From Cyclobacterium sp. (GTDB lineage: Bacteria > Bacteroidota > Bacteroidia > Cytophagales > Cyclobacteriaceae), in NCBI RefSeq assembly GCF_014762705.1, contig NZ_JABURL010000068.1, positions 19,790-83,789 of the forward strand: DNA of 64,000 nt. Direction: 5' to 3'. The notes beneath the pieces were generated by a model. The model was not told where the DNA came from, searched no databases, and worked only from the letters and a program-made list of their open reading frames with translations. This document shows, piece after piece, positions 17,079 to 26,088 of this stretch. Each line of letters starts with the position of its first letter. Position 1 is the first letter of the stretch. Both the position numbers and the translations under genes were made by a program.

Positions 17079-19169
17079 ATGATATCCTTCATTAAAATTT
17101 GGCAATTGCCCCTTATAACTGGCAAAACATGCTTTCTTTTTGCATGTTTGTTTTTCTATATCAGCTCCACATTTTGTTTTTCTCAAGACTCCCTGAGAGA
17201 AAATGAGGATCCGTTCCAGCCCAAACTATTGTCAGAAGATGGCAGCTGGTGCTGGTTTCAGGACAAACGTGCTTTATTACTGGAAGATAAAGTTTTTTTT
17301 ACAGGAGTTACTGCCGAAGGCTTTAACACGGTCAGCGAATGGGATTTGTCCAATAATGAAACATTTACAAAAACATTGACCCGGGGTACCCTGCCGCCCG
17401 ATGACCACAATGTTGGTGCTCTCATGCTCAGGCCTGATGGGAAATTACTTACGGTCTATGCCGGTCACAGCATAGACAGCCTGGTGAGGTACAGAAGCAC
17501 CAGGTCGGGTCTGGATATAAGGGATTGGCAGGATGAATCGGTTTTTGAAACCAATGGAAGGGTTTGCTATGCCAATCTCTTTTACCTGGAAGCCACTGGC
17601 GAAACCTTTAACTTTTTCAGGGGCAATGAGAACAATCCGCATTACCTGCTTTCCAGAGATGAAGGGGAAAGCTGGGAATTTGGCGGAAGACTATTTCAGT
17701 TTGAGGGCAGATCCTACCTCAAATATGCTTCCGATGGACAGCAGCGGATACACTTCATTACCACGGATGGCCATCCGCGTCATTTCAACAACAACATTTA
17801 CCATGGTTACCTGGAGAATGGAAATGCCTATCGATCAGACGGAAGTCTGGTGGGCCCATTAAGTACCGCCGATACAAGCAATTTGAAACCTTCAGATTTT
17901 ACCCTTGTCTATGACGGAGACCTGAATACAAGGACAGATGTGGCCTGGACCAGTGACCTTCAGCTGGATGAATCGGGTTTCCCCTATTTGGTTTTTTCTG
18001 TTACCAAAGATCCCATAACAAGGGGGGAAACCCTAAATACTTCCCTGGGAGGTTTTGACCACCGCTATCACCATGCCCGTTGGGATGGCAGCGAATGGAT
18101 AGAAGAGGAAATCGCATTTGCAGGCAGCCGGTTGTATCCGGGGGAAAATGAATATACCGGACTGATCAGCCTACACCCCGGGAATAAAAATGTACTTTAT
18201 TTTTCTGCAGATGTCCATCCCGTTACAGGAGCACCCATGCTGGTGGATGGCGAAAGAAGGTATGAAATCTTTAGAGCAGAAAGATTGGACGACCATAACA
18301 GCTGGCACTTTAGTCCTGTAACCTACCAATCCAAAACAGACAATATTCGGCCGATTGTCCTGGCAGACCAAAACAGAGAAATCGTCCTTTGGCTTACTGG
18401 TCGCTACAGCAGCTACCGGGATTATCAATTGAAGGTCTATGGAAAGATTCTGCCTCAACCAAAGAACAAGTTGGAAGCTGAAAAGAAGAAAATCACCTTT
18501 TTGACCAGCAGAGATCCCGACAATTATGCGGCAGATATGACTATTCCCTATTATGCGATGAAACTGAGCAAGGAAAAGGGATACCAAACTCAGGTCATTA
18601 CCGGCGAAGGGGAAAGAAACGCCTTCCATTTACCGGGGCTTGAAAATATCGGCAACAGTGATTTATTGGTCTTTTTTTTAAGGAGAGTTGCTCTTTCAAG
18701 TGCCCAAATGGCATTGATAAAAAAACACATTGATGCAGGAAAACCGGTCCTGGGCATCAGAACCGCCAATCATGCTTTTTCCGTGAGGGAGGATGACATC
18801 TCTACCGGATTTGAGGATTGGTGGGAATTTGTCCCAGAGGTATTGGGCCATGAAAACCAGGGTTATGGCCCGGCCACCGCAATAACGAAGGTTTTGCCAG
18901 AGAAGAAATTTGGAAAACGCCTTTTAAAGGATATCCCTGAACAGCCCTGGACAAGCCAGGGCAATCTGTACCTGATGGGAGAAAGTTTGGACCCCAGTGC
19001 CAATGTCCTGCTTTCGGGAAGCTCTGCCAAGCTAAAAGCACCTGTGGCCTACACCAGGAAATCGGGAAAGGGCAAAGTGTTTTACACCTCCCTGGGCTAC
19101 CCTACCGACTTCACCCATCCCGCATTCCTCCAATTACTGGAAAATGCCATCGCCTGGTCGCTAAAATGA
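17079..19169 (+). CDS. Secreted BNR-4 beta-propeller fused to a ThuA-like domain
   Basis: A 696-residue exported protein. The N-terminus carries a signal peptide (hydrophobic residues ~15-35, cleavage near CFSQ). Residues ~45-455 look like a BNR_4-type sialidase-like propeller: DGSWCWFQDKRAL, DDHNVGALMLRPDGKLLTVYAGH, HYLLSRDEGESWEFGG (an Asp-box-like turn). This fold is found in several polysaccharide lyases and glycosidases acting on rhamnose/uronic acid glycans. From ~469 the sequence (ITFLTSRDPDNYAADMTIPYYAM ... VFFLRRVALSSAQ ... GKGKVFYTSLGY) fits the ThuA/GATase-like family of sugar-utilisation proteins. The fusion is followed 37 nt later by a DUF1080 gene, so they are probably co-transcribed. 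The substrate is unknown. Confidence 0.72.
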   Translation: MISFIKIWQLPLITGKTCFLFACLFFYISSTFCFSQDSLRENEDPFQPKLLSEDGSWCWFQDKRALLLEDKVFFTGVTAEGFNTVSEWDLSNNETFTKTLTRGTLPPDDHNVGALMLRPDGKLLTVYAGHSIDSLVRYRSTRSGLDIRDWQDESVFETNGRVCYANLFYLEATGETFNFFRGNENNPHYLLSRDEGESWEFGGRLFQFEGRSYLKYASDGQQRIHFITTDGHPRHFNNNIYHGYLENGNAYRSDGSLVGPLSTADTSNLKPSDFTLVYDGDLNTRTDVAWTSDLQLDESGFPYLVFSVTKDPITRGETLNTSLGGFDHRYHHARWDGSEWIEEEIAFAGSRLYPGENEYTGLISLHPGNKNVLYFSADVHPVTGAPMLVDGERRYEIFRAERLDDHNSWHFSPVTYQSKTDNIRPIVLADQNREIVLWLTGRYSSYRDYQLKVYGKILPQPKNKLEAEKKKITFLTSRDPDNYAADMTIPYYAMKLSKEKGYQTQVITGEGERNAFHLPGLENIGNSDLLVFFLRRVALSSAQMALIKKHIDAGKPVLGIRTANHAFSVREDDISTGFEDWWEFVPEVLGHENQGYGPATAITKVLPEKKFGKRLLKDIPEQPWTSQGNLYLMGESLDPSANVLLSGSSAKLKAPVAYTRKSGKGKVFYTSLGYPTDFTHPAFLQLLENAIAWSLK

Positions 19170-19206
19170 GCCTGAAAAAAGATAACCACCTTAAATCAAT
19201 TTAAAT

Positions 19207-19908
19207 ATGAAATGCCCAAAACATTTAGTCTTTCTCTTATTGTATGTCTGTTTTTCACTGCCCATTTCAACTTCATTGGCCCAATCCAATGGATACGAAA
19301 TGCTATTCGATGGGAACTCAGTAGAAAAATGGCGCAGTAAACAATCCAGCTCCTTTCCCGAAAAAGGATGGAAGGTGGCAGACGGACAGCTATTTTTGGA
19401 TAGCAAGGGTGGTGGAGATATCATTACCCGGGAAAAATTCTCTGATTTTGAATTGGTATTTGAATTTAACCTTACAGCAGGAGCCAACAGTGGTATTAAA
19501 TATTTTGTTGACACCATTTACAATGAAAAAACTGGTAAAATGATGGTCAATGGCCCGGAATACCAGATCATAGACGACTTTAATTATCCTGGAATAAAAG
19601 AAGACCCAAACGGTCTGAGCTCTACTGCTGCTGCCTACCTTTTTTATCCTCCCAAAAACAAAACCCTCCGGCCACATGGTGAGTGGAATACCGGAAAAAT
19701 TGTGGCCAGGGGAAATAAAGTCACCCACTGGTTGAATGGAAAAAAGGTAGTGACGTATCAAAGGGGCAGCAAGGATTTCCTGAGTAAAAAGCAGGAGAAC
19801 AAATTTAAAGATGATGCCCGGTATGGGGAATTGGAAGCCGGCCATATACTCCTAACCGACCATGGAGATAAAGTTTACTTCAGAAACATCAAAATCAAAA
19901 AGCTCTAA
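19207..19908 (+). CDS. Secreted DUF1080 protein (3-keto-disaccharide hydrolase-like)
   Basis: A 233-residue protein with a signal peptide (residues 1-25, LPISTSLAQS). The remainder is a single DUF1080 beta-sandwich: YEMLFDGNSVEKWRS at the start, DFELVFEFNLTAGANSGIKYFV in the middle, ending HILLTDHGDKVYFRNIKIKKL. Members are concanavalin-like and some hydrolyse 3-keto-glucosides made by sugar 3-dehydrogenases. Its place just after a ThuA-domain gene matches a common Bacteroidota pairing in 3-keto-sugar pathways. No 3-dehydrogenase is seen here. Activity is inferred from the family. Confidence 0.85.
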   Translation: MKCPKHLVFLLLYVCFSLPISTSLAQSNGYEMLFDGNSVEKWRSKQSSSFPEKGWKVADGQLFLDSKGGGDIITREKFSDFELVFEFNLTAGANSGIKYFVDTIYNEKTGKMMVNGPEYQIIDDFNYPGIKEDPNGLSSTAAAYLFYPPKNKTLRPHGEWNTGKIVARGNKVTHWLNGKKVVTYQRGSKDFLSKKQENKFKDDARYGELEAGHILLTDHGDKVYFRNIKIKKL

Positions 19909-20855
19909 CCAGAATTCGTATCTCTTTTTTTGTCGCCGAGTAGGCAAACACAAAGGGAACGTATGTTTTTTTGAAATTACATCGTAACCTGAATTCGAAT
20001 TAAGATCGTCAATAAAACCGATTGAATCGTCACGGCGAGAATTAACTTTTTAAAAACCGAAGAAATCAGGATGAGGATGGGTTTTTTGCATTATATGGGA
20101 ATATAAACTTCTCATTGTTTAATGGATAATGGTGAGTCAAAGGCTATTTATGGTATTTTAGCTTGTTTCTATTGTACTTTTTCTCCCGATTCGCTGTGCT
20201 GCTCGGGACAGGCTTTGATGAAAAAGTACCAAACCCGCCTCCCGGAGGGCAGGAAATCAAGACAAAAAAATCCTTCCTCCCACAAGCCTCCTGCGCACCT
20301 CCTGAGAAATATCAGGACAGGCCGCTGACTACTGCCAGGACAGGCCGGTTTTTTGTCGGGCCTGCGCTCTTTCCGTTTTTAATTTATAGGTGTTCTTTTC
20401 TATAAAATTTTTTCAGGAGTTATACTTTAAAAGAAATATTTTTAATTGCGTCATCGGTAATTAGCAAATCCCTCCGCCGCGGCGGAGGGCATAGCTTGTC
20501 CCGACCAGAGTCGGGAGGGGATTTTTTCGGTAACGTCCCAAATATCTATTCGTAAGTAGTTACTTTTTTTAAGATCTTTACAGATGTCGGCCCAAACCAC
20601 TTTGCGTATTTAAAATTTAGTCCTTCTTTTTGTCATAATTTTTCAAAAGGTATACTTTAAAAAAAGCAGCTTTAAATACGTCATCGGTAGCACTAACATT
20701 TTAAAGAACGCAGAAATCGGGATGACGTTGTTTGTTTTTATCATGTTGATTTTCAGAGGATTAATAAACACGTCATCGGTAGGGTGCGTTTTTGAATAAT
20801 AAAACCTATCGTCATCCAAATGTGTGAGGTTCTCGTCACCCTCGATTTCAGGTAT
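19909..20855. repeat. Long non-coding region with structured and repeated elements
   Basis: About 950 nt without a credible gene. It contains a nested stem (GTACTTTTTC 20174-20183 with GAAAAAGTAC 20220-20229, enclosing TCCCGA/TCGGGA), a perfect 20-nt GC-rich palindrome of the form CCCTCCGCCG/CGGCGGAGGG near 20470-20490, and CCCGAC/GTCGGG after it. An imperfect direct repeat of about 50 nt occurs at 20409-20459 and 20638-20689 (shared TATACTTTAAAA and GTCATCGGTA); a third GTCATCGGTA is at 20772-20781. The last 45 nt resemble the palindromic element described at 43362. Open frames inside are low-complexity and lack homology features. Confidence 0.6.
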
Positions 20856-22988
20856 TTATTGATAATCCTCCAACATGAGGTCAAGGCGATCCTCCATCTG
20901 TGTTGCGATATCAGAATCCTGAGTCAAATCCCAATAGCTCTGCTCTTGCAAGACCAACACCTGTGTGGCCACAATCCAACTTTGGGTCCAACCGGTGAGC
21001 GTACCCCAGGCACCCCATCCCACATCTGCATTGGAAGCCCAGAATTCCCATTTGTCAAAGTCAAATGCCCGAAACCAGGCCCCATCCAGGTCATAAAAGC
21101 GGTCACTTTTTACCTGAATCCGTGTAAGGAAATCCGAAAGTTTATTCAATGCCTCATGATATTGTGGATTACCGGTAGCATGTGCAGCTTCATTGAGGCT
21201 GAAAAAAGCAAAATTGCTCGTATACAGCATGTCTGCAATCGGGTCTCCGTTTTCAAAAATCAAAGGGGCCTCATGAAGGCCATATTCCTCATTTGAACGG
21301 GTCCTGCCATACCTGCCTTTATCCGTTCCCCCCAATTCTTCCCTGATTGCCCCATTGGCTTCCTGATTTTCCAATAGTTTGCTTACCACAGTATCCAGCC
21401 ATTTCCGGTGTTCGGGTGTATCTTCCACCCTCACCAGCCAGGCCAGAGGTAGAATCATCCTTGCCCGTTCCTGCTGAATCCCGTTTGTCCACAACCATTC
21501 ATCTGGATAGCCTTCCATGGTAATCCTGATGGCTGTTTTGGTTTTTTCCAACAGGGGCTCATAGCCGGTTTTGTCATAAAGCCAAAGGTATACCGCCCAC
21601 ATCCATGATTCGAAGTGGGGGGCAGGATTGACGACATCCCTGTTCCAGTAATGCTTCCAGCCTTCCCGTTGAAGATCGCGGTTTTCTATACGGTTAATCC
21701 TGAATCCATTCTTACCGGTGGTTCGGAAATTTCCCAAAATGGCTTCCAGTATTTCCTGATTCCAATCCTGCTTTTCCAGATGTGCCATGGCTCCCAGAAT
21801 GCCCAAAATTGCCCTGGCATTGTCGTCTCCATAATATACATGGGGATGGGTATGGGACCAACCTATCAATCCAAAAGCAGCTGAATCGGGATGGTTCCTG
21901 GGCCCTCCCCTCAAATTTTCGCGAAACAGAAAGTCAATCAGGTTTACTGCCCGCTTATCATATTCTTGTTCATCCAAAAGCTTACCTGCAGCGGCCAGGG
22001 CATAGGCCCCTTCCCCCTGAACATCTGCCCTGATCCAGTAGCGGTATTGCTGGCTACCATCATGGTATATATTGGAAGAATGACCTTCCAATAATCCTTC
22101 CCTGCCATCACCTGTTGGTAAATAGCCAGGTACTGGTGGACCAACCGGATTGGTTCCATCCCCCTGATATTCCAACCACCTGTCCTTCCAATCCTCATGA
22201 ATGAAAAAATTCCCCTTAAAAAACCAGTCCACTCCTCTTTTAACACTATTTACTTTATCCGTATCGGAAATTGCCTCATTCTCATCAAAATTCGGTTCCA
22301 GATACCTGGGCCATGTATCAAAAGAAAATGATTTTTTGCCGCTAAGTTGGCTTATCAGGTAGCCCCACACGGATTTCCAATGGTCCTGGGGGCCAAACCG
22401 CCCTTTTGCAAAATCAGAAAGCTTGGTCAAGGCAATGAAACCAGATCCTTTTGCATACAATATAGGATAAACCGGCACCCCCTCCAGCCCATAAGCAGCA
22501 TGATCCAAACCGGCCACTTTTGCCAGAACCAATAAAGGATCATTTACAGCTGCAGGGATCAGGTGACAATCGTTTATGCCCAAAATCCGCATAGGGGGGA
22601 GTTGGTCACCAAAAACATCCGCTACCACCACTCCCCTTTCCAGCCTGGTTTGCAGTATTTCTCCCGTACTTTCCAGCCCATCAAAATCGGAAGGGTATTC
22701 CAGGTAATAACGTATTTCCTTTTCTTCCAATAAAGCAATCAACCCTTCCGGAATATCCACCCTGTCCTGAGGGTAATTTTCAGAAAGTATCAGTAAGATG
22801 GCCTCTCTTCCCATGCGGTCTGCCGCATCCAGGGGATCCTCATGGAATTTCAGTTGAAAACCTTCACCCTCAAGCCATAGTACCAAATCATTATTGGCTG
22901 AACCGACAACATGTATTACCTCCGAATTTCCTGTACTACAAGAAAGCAAAGCATAGAAAACCAACAAAATAAAACAGGACCTTAACAT
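20856..22988 (-). CDS. Lipoprotein with (alpha/alpha)-toroid-like domain, probable glycan-active enzyme
   Basis: A 710-residue protein. ATG 22988 is chosen because it gives a lipoprotein signal with lipobox LLSC (MLRSCFILLVFYALLSC); an ATG 51 nt upstream extends it without need. The N-terminal third resembles a flavodoxin/GATase-like alpha/beta domain (VADVFGDQLPPMRILGINDCHL). From ~residue 260 the chain has recurring helical blocks with WSHTHPHVYYGDDNARAILGILGAMAHL, FESWMWAVYLWLYDKTGYEP and NADVGWGAWGTLTGWTQSW, typical of (alpha/alpha)6 barrel glycosidases or lyases. The family was not recognised. It diverges from the esterase chimera at 23213, suggesting a shared glycan locus. Confidence 0.6.
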   Translation of the reverse strand: MLRSCFILLVFYALLSCSTGNSEVIHVVGSANNDLVLWLEGEGFQLKFHEDPLDAADRMGREAILLILSENYPQDRVDIPEGLIALLEEKEIRYYLEYPSDFDGLESTGEILQTRLERGVVVADVFGDQLPPMRILGINDCHLIPAAVNDPLLVLAKVAGLDHAAYGLEGVPVYPILYAKGSGFIALTKLSDFAKGRFGPQDHWKSVWGYLISQLSGKKSFSFDTWPRYLEPNFDENEAISDTDKVNSVKRGVDWFFKGNFFIHEDWKDRWLEYQGDGTNPVGPPVPGYLPTGDGREGLLEGHSSNIYHDGSQQYRYWIRADVQGEGAYALAAAGKLLDEQEYDKRAVNLIDFLFRENLRGGPRNHPDSAAFGLIGWSHTHPHVYYGDDNARAILGILGAMAHLEKQDWNQEILEAILGNFRTTGKNGFRINRIENRDLQREGWKHYWNRDVVNPAPHFESWMWAVYLWLYDKTGYEPLLEKTKTAIRITMEGYPDEWLWTNGIQQERARMILPLAWLVRVEDTPEHRKWLDTVVSKLLENQEANGAIREELGGTDKGRYGRTRSNEEYGLHEAPLIFENGDPIADMLYTSNFAFFSLNEAAHATGNPQYHEALNKLSDFLTRIQVKSDRFYDLDGAWFRAFDFDKWEFWASNADVGWGAWGTLTGWTQSWIVATQVLVLQEQSYWDLTQDSDIATQMEDRLDLMLEDYQ

Positions 22989-23163
22989 AGAAAATGGAAA
23001 ACTGGTTAAAAACAACAGGCAATATACATTTATCCTCACATTTCTGAAATTTATGGATTGGTAGAAATTAATGGTAAAAAACCCCGAATAATTTTAAATT
23101 ATAAAATATTGGCTGACAAATAATTAGGATACAATACGAAATAATAATTTTTACTTGGTTAAT

Positions 23164-23171
23164 TAAATTTG
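23164..23171 (+). promoter_or_regulatory. -7 promoter element before the esterase chimera
   Basis: TAAATTTG is an exact TAnnTTTG match, 42 nt before ATG 23213. A TTGG lies too close (23155) to be the -33 element, so support is partial. Confidence 0.4.
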
Positions 23172-23212
23172 AAATTCTTAAATTTAAAAAAACATGGTTT
23201 AGATTATTAAAA

Positions 23213-25021
23213 ATGCATTTCAAATATCTTTTCCTTATCGCCTGTTTTCTGGCCAATTTGAATTTATCCCTGGCTGAGACTGCCTTTTTAAAGGATTCTA
23301 CCTTAATGGACAAAGAGGCGTCTGCACCCAGATGGAGCATCATCAACAAAGGAGCGGGAAACAACAATTCCCTGGACCTTTTGGCAAGATTGGACGAGGA
23401 TGTCATCAGCGAAAATCCGGATATGGTTTTCATCATGGTAGGCATTCATGACATGATCAACCTGCATAAGTTTTTGGATTACGGTACCTATCGCAAAGCT
23501 TACCAAAAGATCATTTCCAGGCTCCAGCATGCAGGAATAGAAACCGTGTTGCTCAACCTTATCCCGGTAGACACCAATGCCATTTCCAACAGGTACCAGT
23601 TGGATTTTTTTGATTCTCCTCCCCTGGTAAAAATAAAAAAAGCCAATGAGATCATTGCCGATCTGGCCAGAACAAACGGTCTTAAAACAATCGATCTTTA
23701 TCAGGAATTCATCAAAAGAGAATCCCCAAATCCCGGAAAAGCTTCCCTGATCATGAATGTGGCGAATTCAGGTAAACCGGATGGGGTGCATCCCACCAGT
23801 GAGGGCAACCGGATCATTGCCGAAAAGATTTTTAATTTCCTGGTAGCAACTCAAAAAATCAACCACAAGAAGAAAATGGTTTTTTTTGGTGACAGTATCA
23901 TTTTCGGTCAGGGAGTGGAAGGCAGTGGCACCAGCGAGGGGCAAACTTTTCCTGCCTACCTGAAAAAAATGATCCAATGGGATGAATTGGCACCTTATTT
24001 TTCAGTGCCTTATGAATATGAAGATGTAGAAGGGGATTTCAGTGACCCTTTCGTTTTTGAGGACGGCACAGTGGTAAATGACCTTGCAGACTGGAAGGAA
24101 AGGAGAAAGGAGATCCTTAAAAAATGGCACGACCACATGGGACAATGGCCAGAAATGATCAGCAACCCTTCTTTTGAGGTATTGCATACGGTGGAAAAAG
24201 AAAGCTTTGTACAAAAAAAGATCAAATTTGAATGGGTTCCAGGGCAAATGACGGAAGGTTATTTGTTAATACCTTATGGCGCTAAAAACAACCCTGCTGT
24301 GGTAACGGTATATTATGAACCGGAAACAGCCATAGGAAAGGGAAAGCCAGACAGGGATTTTGCTTTGCAACTGGCCAAACGGGGTTTTGTCACCCTTTCC
24401 CTGGGCACCACAGAAACTACTGAAAATGAAACCTATTCCATTTACTACCCCCATATAGATAGTGCCACTGTACAACCCTTATCCATGCTGGCCTATGCAG
24501 CAGGAAATGCCTGGCATTTGTTGGCCAGTCTAGCTGAGGTAAATGCAGACAAAATAGGCATCACCGGTCATTCCTATGGAGGAAAATGGGCGATGTTCGC
24601 TTCCTGTTTGTTTGAAAAATATGCTGCTGCAGCCTGGTCTGATCCAGGTATTGTTTTTGATCAGAATAAACCAAACATCAACTATTGGGAACCCTGGTAC
24701 CTGGGATACCACCCACAACCCTGGAGAAAAAGAGGATTACCGACCGAAGACAACCCGGCAAAGGGCCTGTACCCGGAATTGCTGGAGAATAAAATGGATT
24801 TGCATGAACTTCATGTACTCATGGCCCCAAGACCATTTTTGGTTTCCGGGGGTGCCGAAGATCCCGTCGATCGTTGGGTCCCCCTGAATTACAGCCTTCG
24901 AGCCAATGAACTCTTAGGTGTAAAAAACCGGGTTGGTATGAGCAATCGGAAAGAACATTCCCCCAACAAGGAATCCAATGAAATCATCTACTCTTTTTTC
25001 GAATATTACCTTGCCCCTTGA
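23213..25021 (+). CDS. Exported SGNH-like / alpha-beta hydrolase chimera
   Basis: A 602-residue protein with a signal peptide (MHFKYLFLIACFLANLNLSLA). Residues ~45-210 hold SGNH esterase blocks II (NKGAGNNN), III (VGIHDM, residues 76-81, with His where GxND has Asn) and V (DGVHPT, 190-195). Block I is reduced to KDST (27-30), but a perfect block-I sequence FFGDSIIFGQG appears after block V, at 224-234. From ~300 to 602 follows an alpha/beta hydrolase with nucleophile elbow GHSYGG (Ser454), acid in GGAEDPVDR (Asp551/554) and His582, like acetyl xylan or glucuronoyl esterases. So two esterase modules exist and one is rearranged. The gene ends overlapping the convergent aldolase gene by 16 nt. 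Confidence 0.75.
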   Translation: MHFKYLFLIACFLANLNLSLAETAFLKDSTLMDKEASAPRWSIINKGAGNNNSLDLLARLDEDVISENPDMVFIMVGIHDMINLHKFLDYGTYRKAYQKIISRLQHAGIETVLLNLIPVDTNAISNRYQLDFFDSPPLVKIKKANEIIADLARTNGLKTIDLYQEFIKRESPNPGKASLIMNVANSGKPDGVHPTSEGNRIIAEKIFNFLVATQKINHKKKMVFFGDSIIFGQGVEGSGTSEGQTFPAYLKKMIQWDELAPYFSVPYEYEDVEGDFSDPFVFEDGTVVNDLADWKERRKEILKKWHDHMGQWPEMISNPSFEVLHTVEKESFVQKKIKFEWVPGQMTEGYLLIPYGAKNNPAVVTVYYEPETAIGKGKPDRDFALQLAKRGFVTLSLGTTETTENETYSIYYPHIDSATVQPLSMLAYAAGNAWHLLASLAEVNADKIGITGHSYGGKWAMFASCLFEKYAAAAWSDPGIVFDQNKPNINYWEPWYLGYHPQPWRKRGLPTEDNPAKGLYPELLENKMDLHELHVLMAPRPFLVSGGAEDPVDRWVPLNYSLRANELLGVKNRVGMSNRKEHSPNKESNEIIYSFFEYYLAP

Positions 25022-26085
25022 TTTTGATTTAAAAATTGAGACAGATTTTTGAGAACAAATTCATCATCATTTAATTCGGGGTAATCTGAACAGACCCTTT
25101 CTATCTCCTCCATTTGACCAGGGGAAAGTGTTTCCTGTGGATTCAAACACCACCTTCCCTCTAAGAGACCTTGCCGTCGCAACACCTCGTGAATACCTGG
25201 TATACAGCCTTTGAACTGGTGGTGGGGATCAAATATTGCTGCGTTGGTATCTGTTATTTGCACACCTAAAGCCAAGAGATCAGCTATTCCCTCTCCATCT
25301 CTTTCCAGACAAAGCTTTATCCTGGCCAACAATTCTACGGCCCGTCTGGTCCAAACAGCCCAATGTCCCAATAATCCCCCAACGATCCTTTTGGTGACCA
25401 ATTGCCCTTCTACCATAAAGGAAAATGAGCTGAGCAAATCGGCCACTATGTTATCATCATTTCCCGTATACAGGGCAATTTCATGTCGTCTTTCCGAAGC
25501 GCATACAGCTCTTACCACGTCCAGGGTTTGGTACCTGTTAAACGGCGCCATTTTTATCGCATGCACGTTTGGGATAGCTGCAAAATCCTTCCAGAATTCA
25601 TGGCTGAGCAGCCTCCCGCCTGCTGAAGGCTGTAGGTAAAAGCCAAAAAGAGGAATCAGTTCTGCGACTTTCTCTGCCCTTTTTATCAATTTACTTTCAG
25701 ACCAGTCTCCCAACCCCCCAGCACTCAATAAGCCTAAATCATAACCCAGACTTTTGGCCAGGTAGGCCTCTTCCAGGGCTTGATCTGTATCCCCAACAAT
25801 TCCGGAAACCATCAAAAAAGGCTTTTCAAGTTTTGCTGCCTGCACTTCTTCCATGGCCATTTTCAGTACAGGCTCCAGCAGCCCATGTTTTTTATCCCTG
25901 ATTTCAAACTGGGTACTATGCACGGCCACAGCCATACCTCCAGCTCCGGAGGCCAGGTAATACCTGCTAAGCGCCCGTTGATGTGTTTCGTCTAATTTCC
26001 TGCCGGAGTCCAGGGCCAATGGATGGGCCGGAATGACCAGGCCTTCCTGCAAATACTTGTTTTTTTGGGGGTCTATTTGATTCAT
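25006..26085 (-). CDS. DapA/DHDPS-family aldolase
   Basis: A 359-residue class I aldolase of the dihydrodipicolinate synthase/N-acetylneuraminate lyase family. The Schiff-base Lys is in HAIKMAPFNR; GLVIPAHPLALDSGRKLDE corresponds to the family N-terminus. It is longer than DapA (about 290), and the characteristic GTTGE motif is absent, so it is not a lysine-biosynthesis enzyme; a sugar-acid aldolase is more likely. It follows the epimerase-like gene with 3 nt between them, forming an operon, and ends inside the convergent esterase gene by 16 nt. Confidence 0.75.
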   Translation of the reverse strand: MNQIDPQKNKYLQEGLVIPAHPLALDSGRKLDETHQRALSRYYLASGAGGMAVAVHSTQFEIRDKKHGLLEPVLKMAMEEVQAAKLEKPFLMVSGIVGDTDQALEEAYLAKSLGYDLGLLSAGGLGDWSESKLIKRAEKVAELIPLFGFYLQPSAGGRLLSHEFWKDFAAIPNVHAIKMAPFNRYQTLDVVRAVCASERRHEIALYTGNDDNIVADLLSSFSFMVEGQLVTKRIVGGLLGHWAVWTRRAVELLARIKLCLERDGEGIADLLALGVQITDTNAAIFDPHHQFKGCIPGIHEVLRRQGLLEGRWCLNPQETLSPGQMEEIERVCSDYPELNDDEFVLKNLSQFLNQNQGAR

Positions 26086-26088
26086 GAT

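Noticed and set aside
20122..20405. Overlapping small frames in the 20-kb non-coding region
   Set aside because: They run through inverted repeats and GC palindromes, overlap each other in different frames and show no protein-like pattern.
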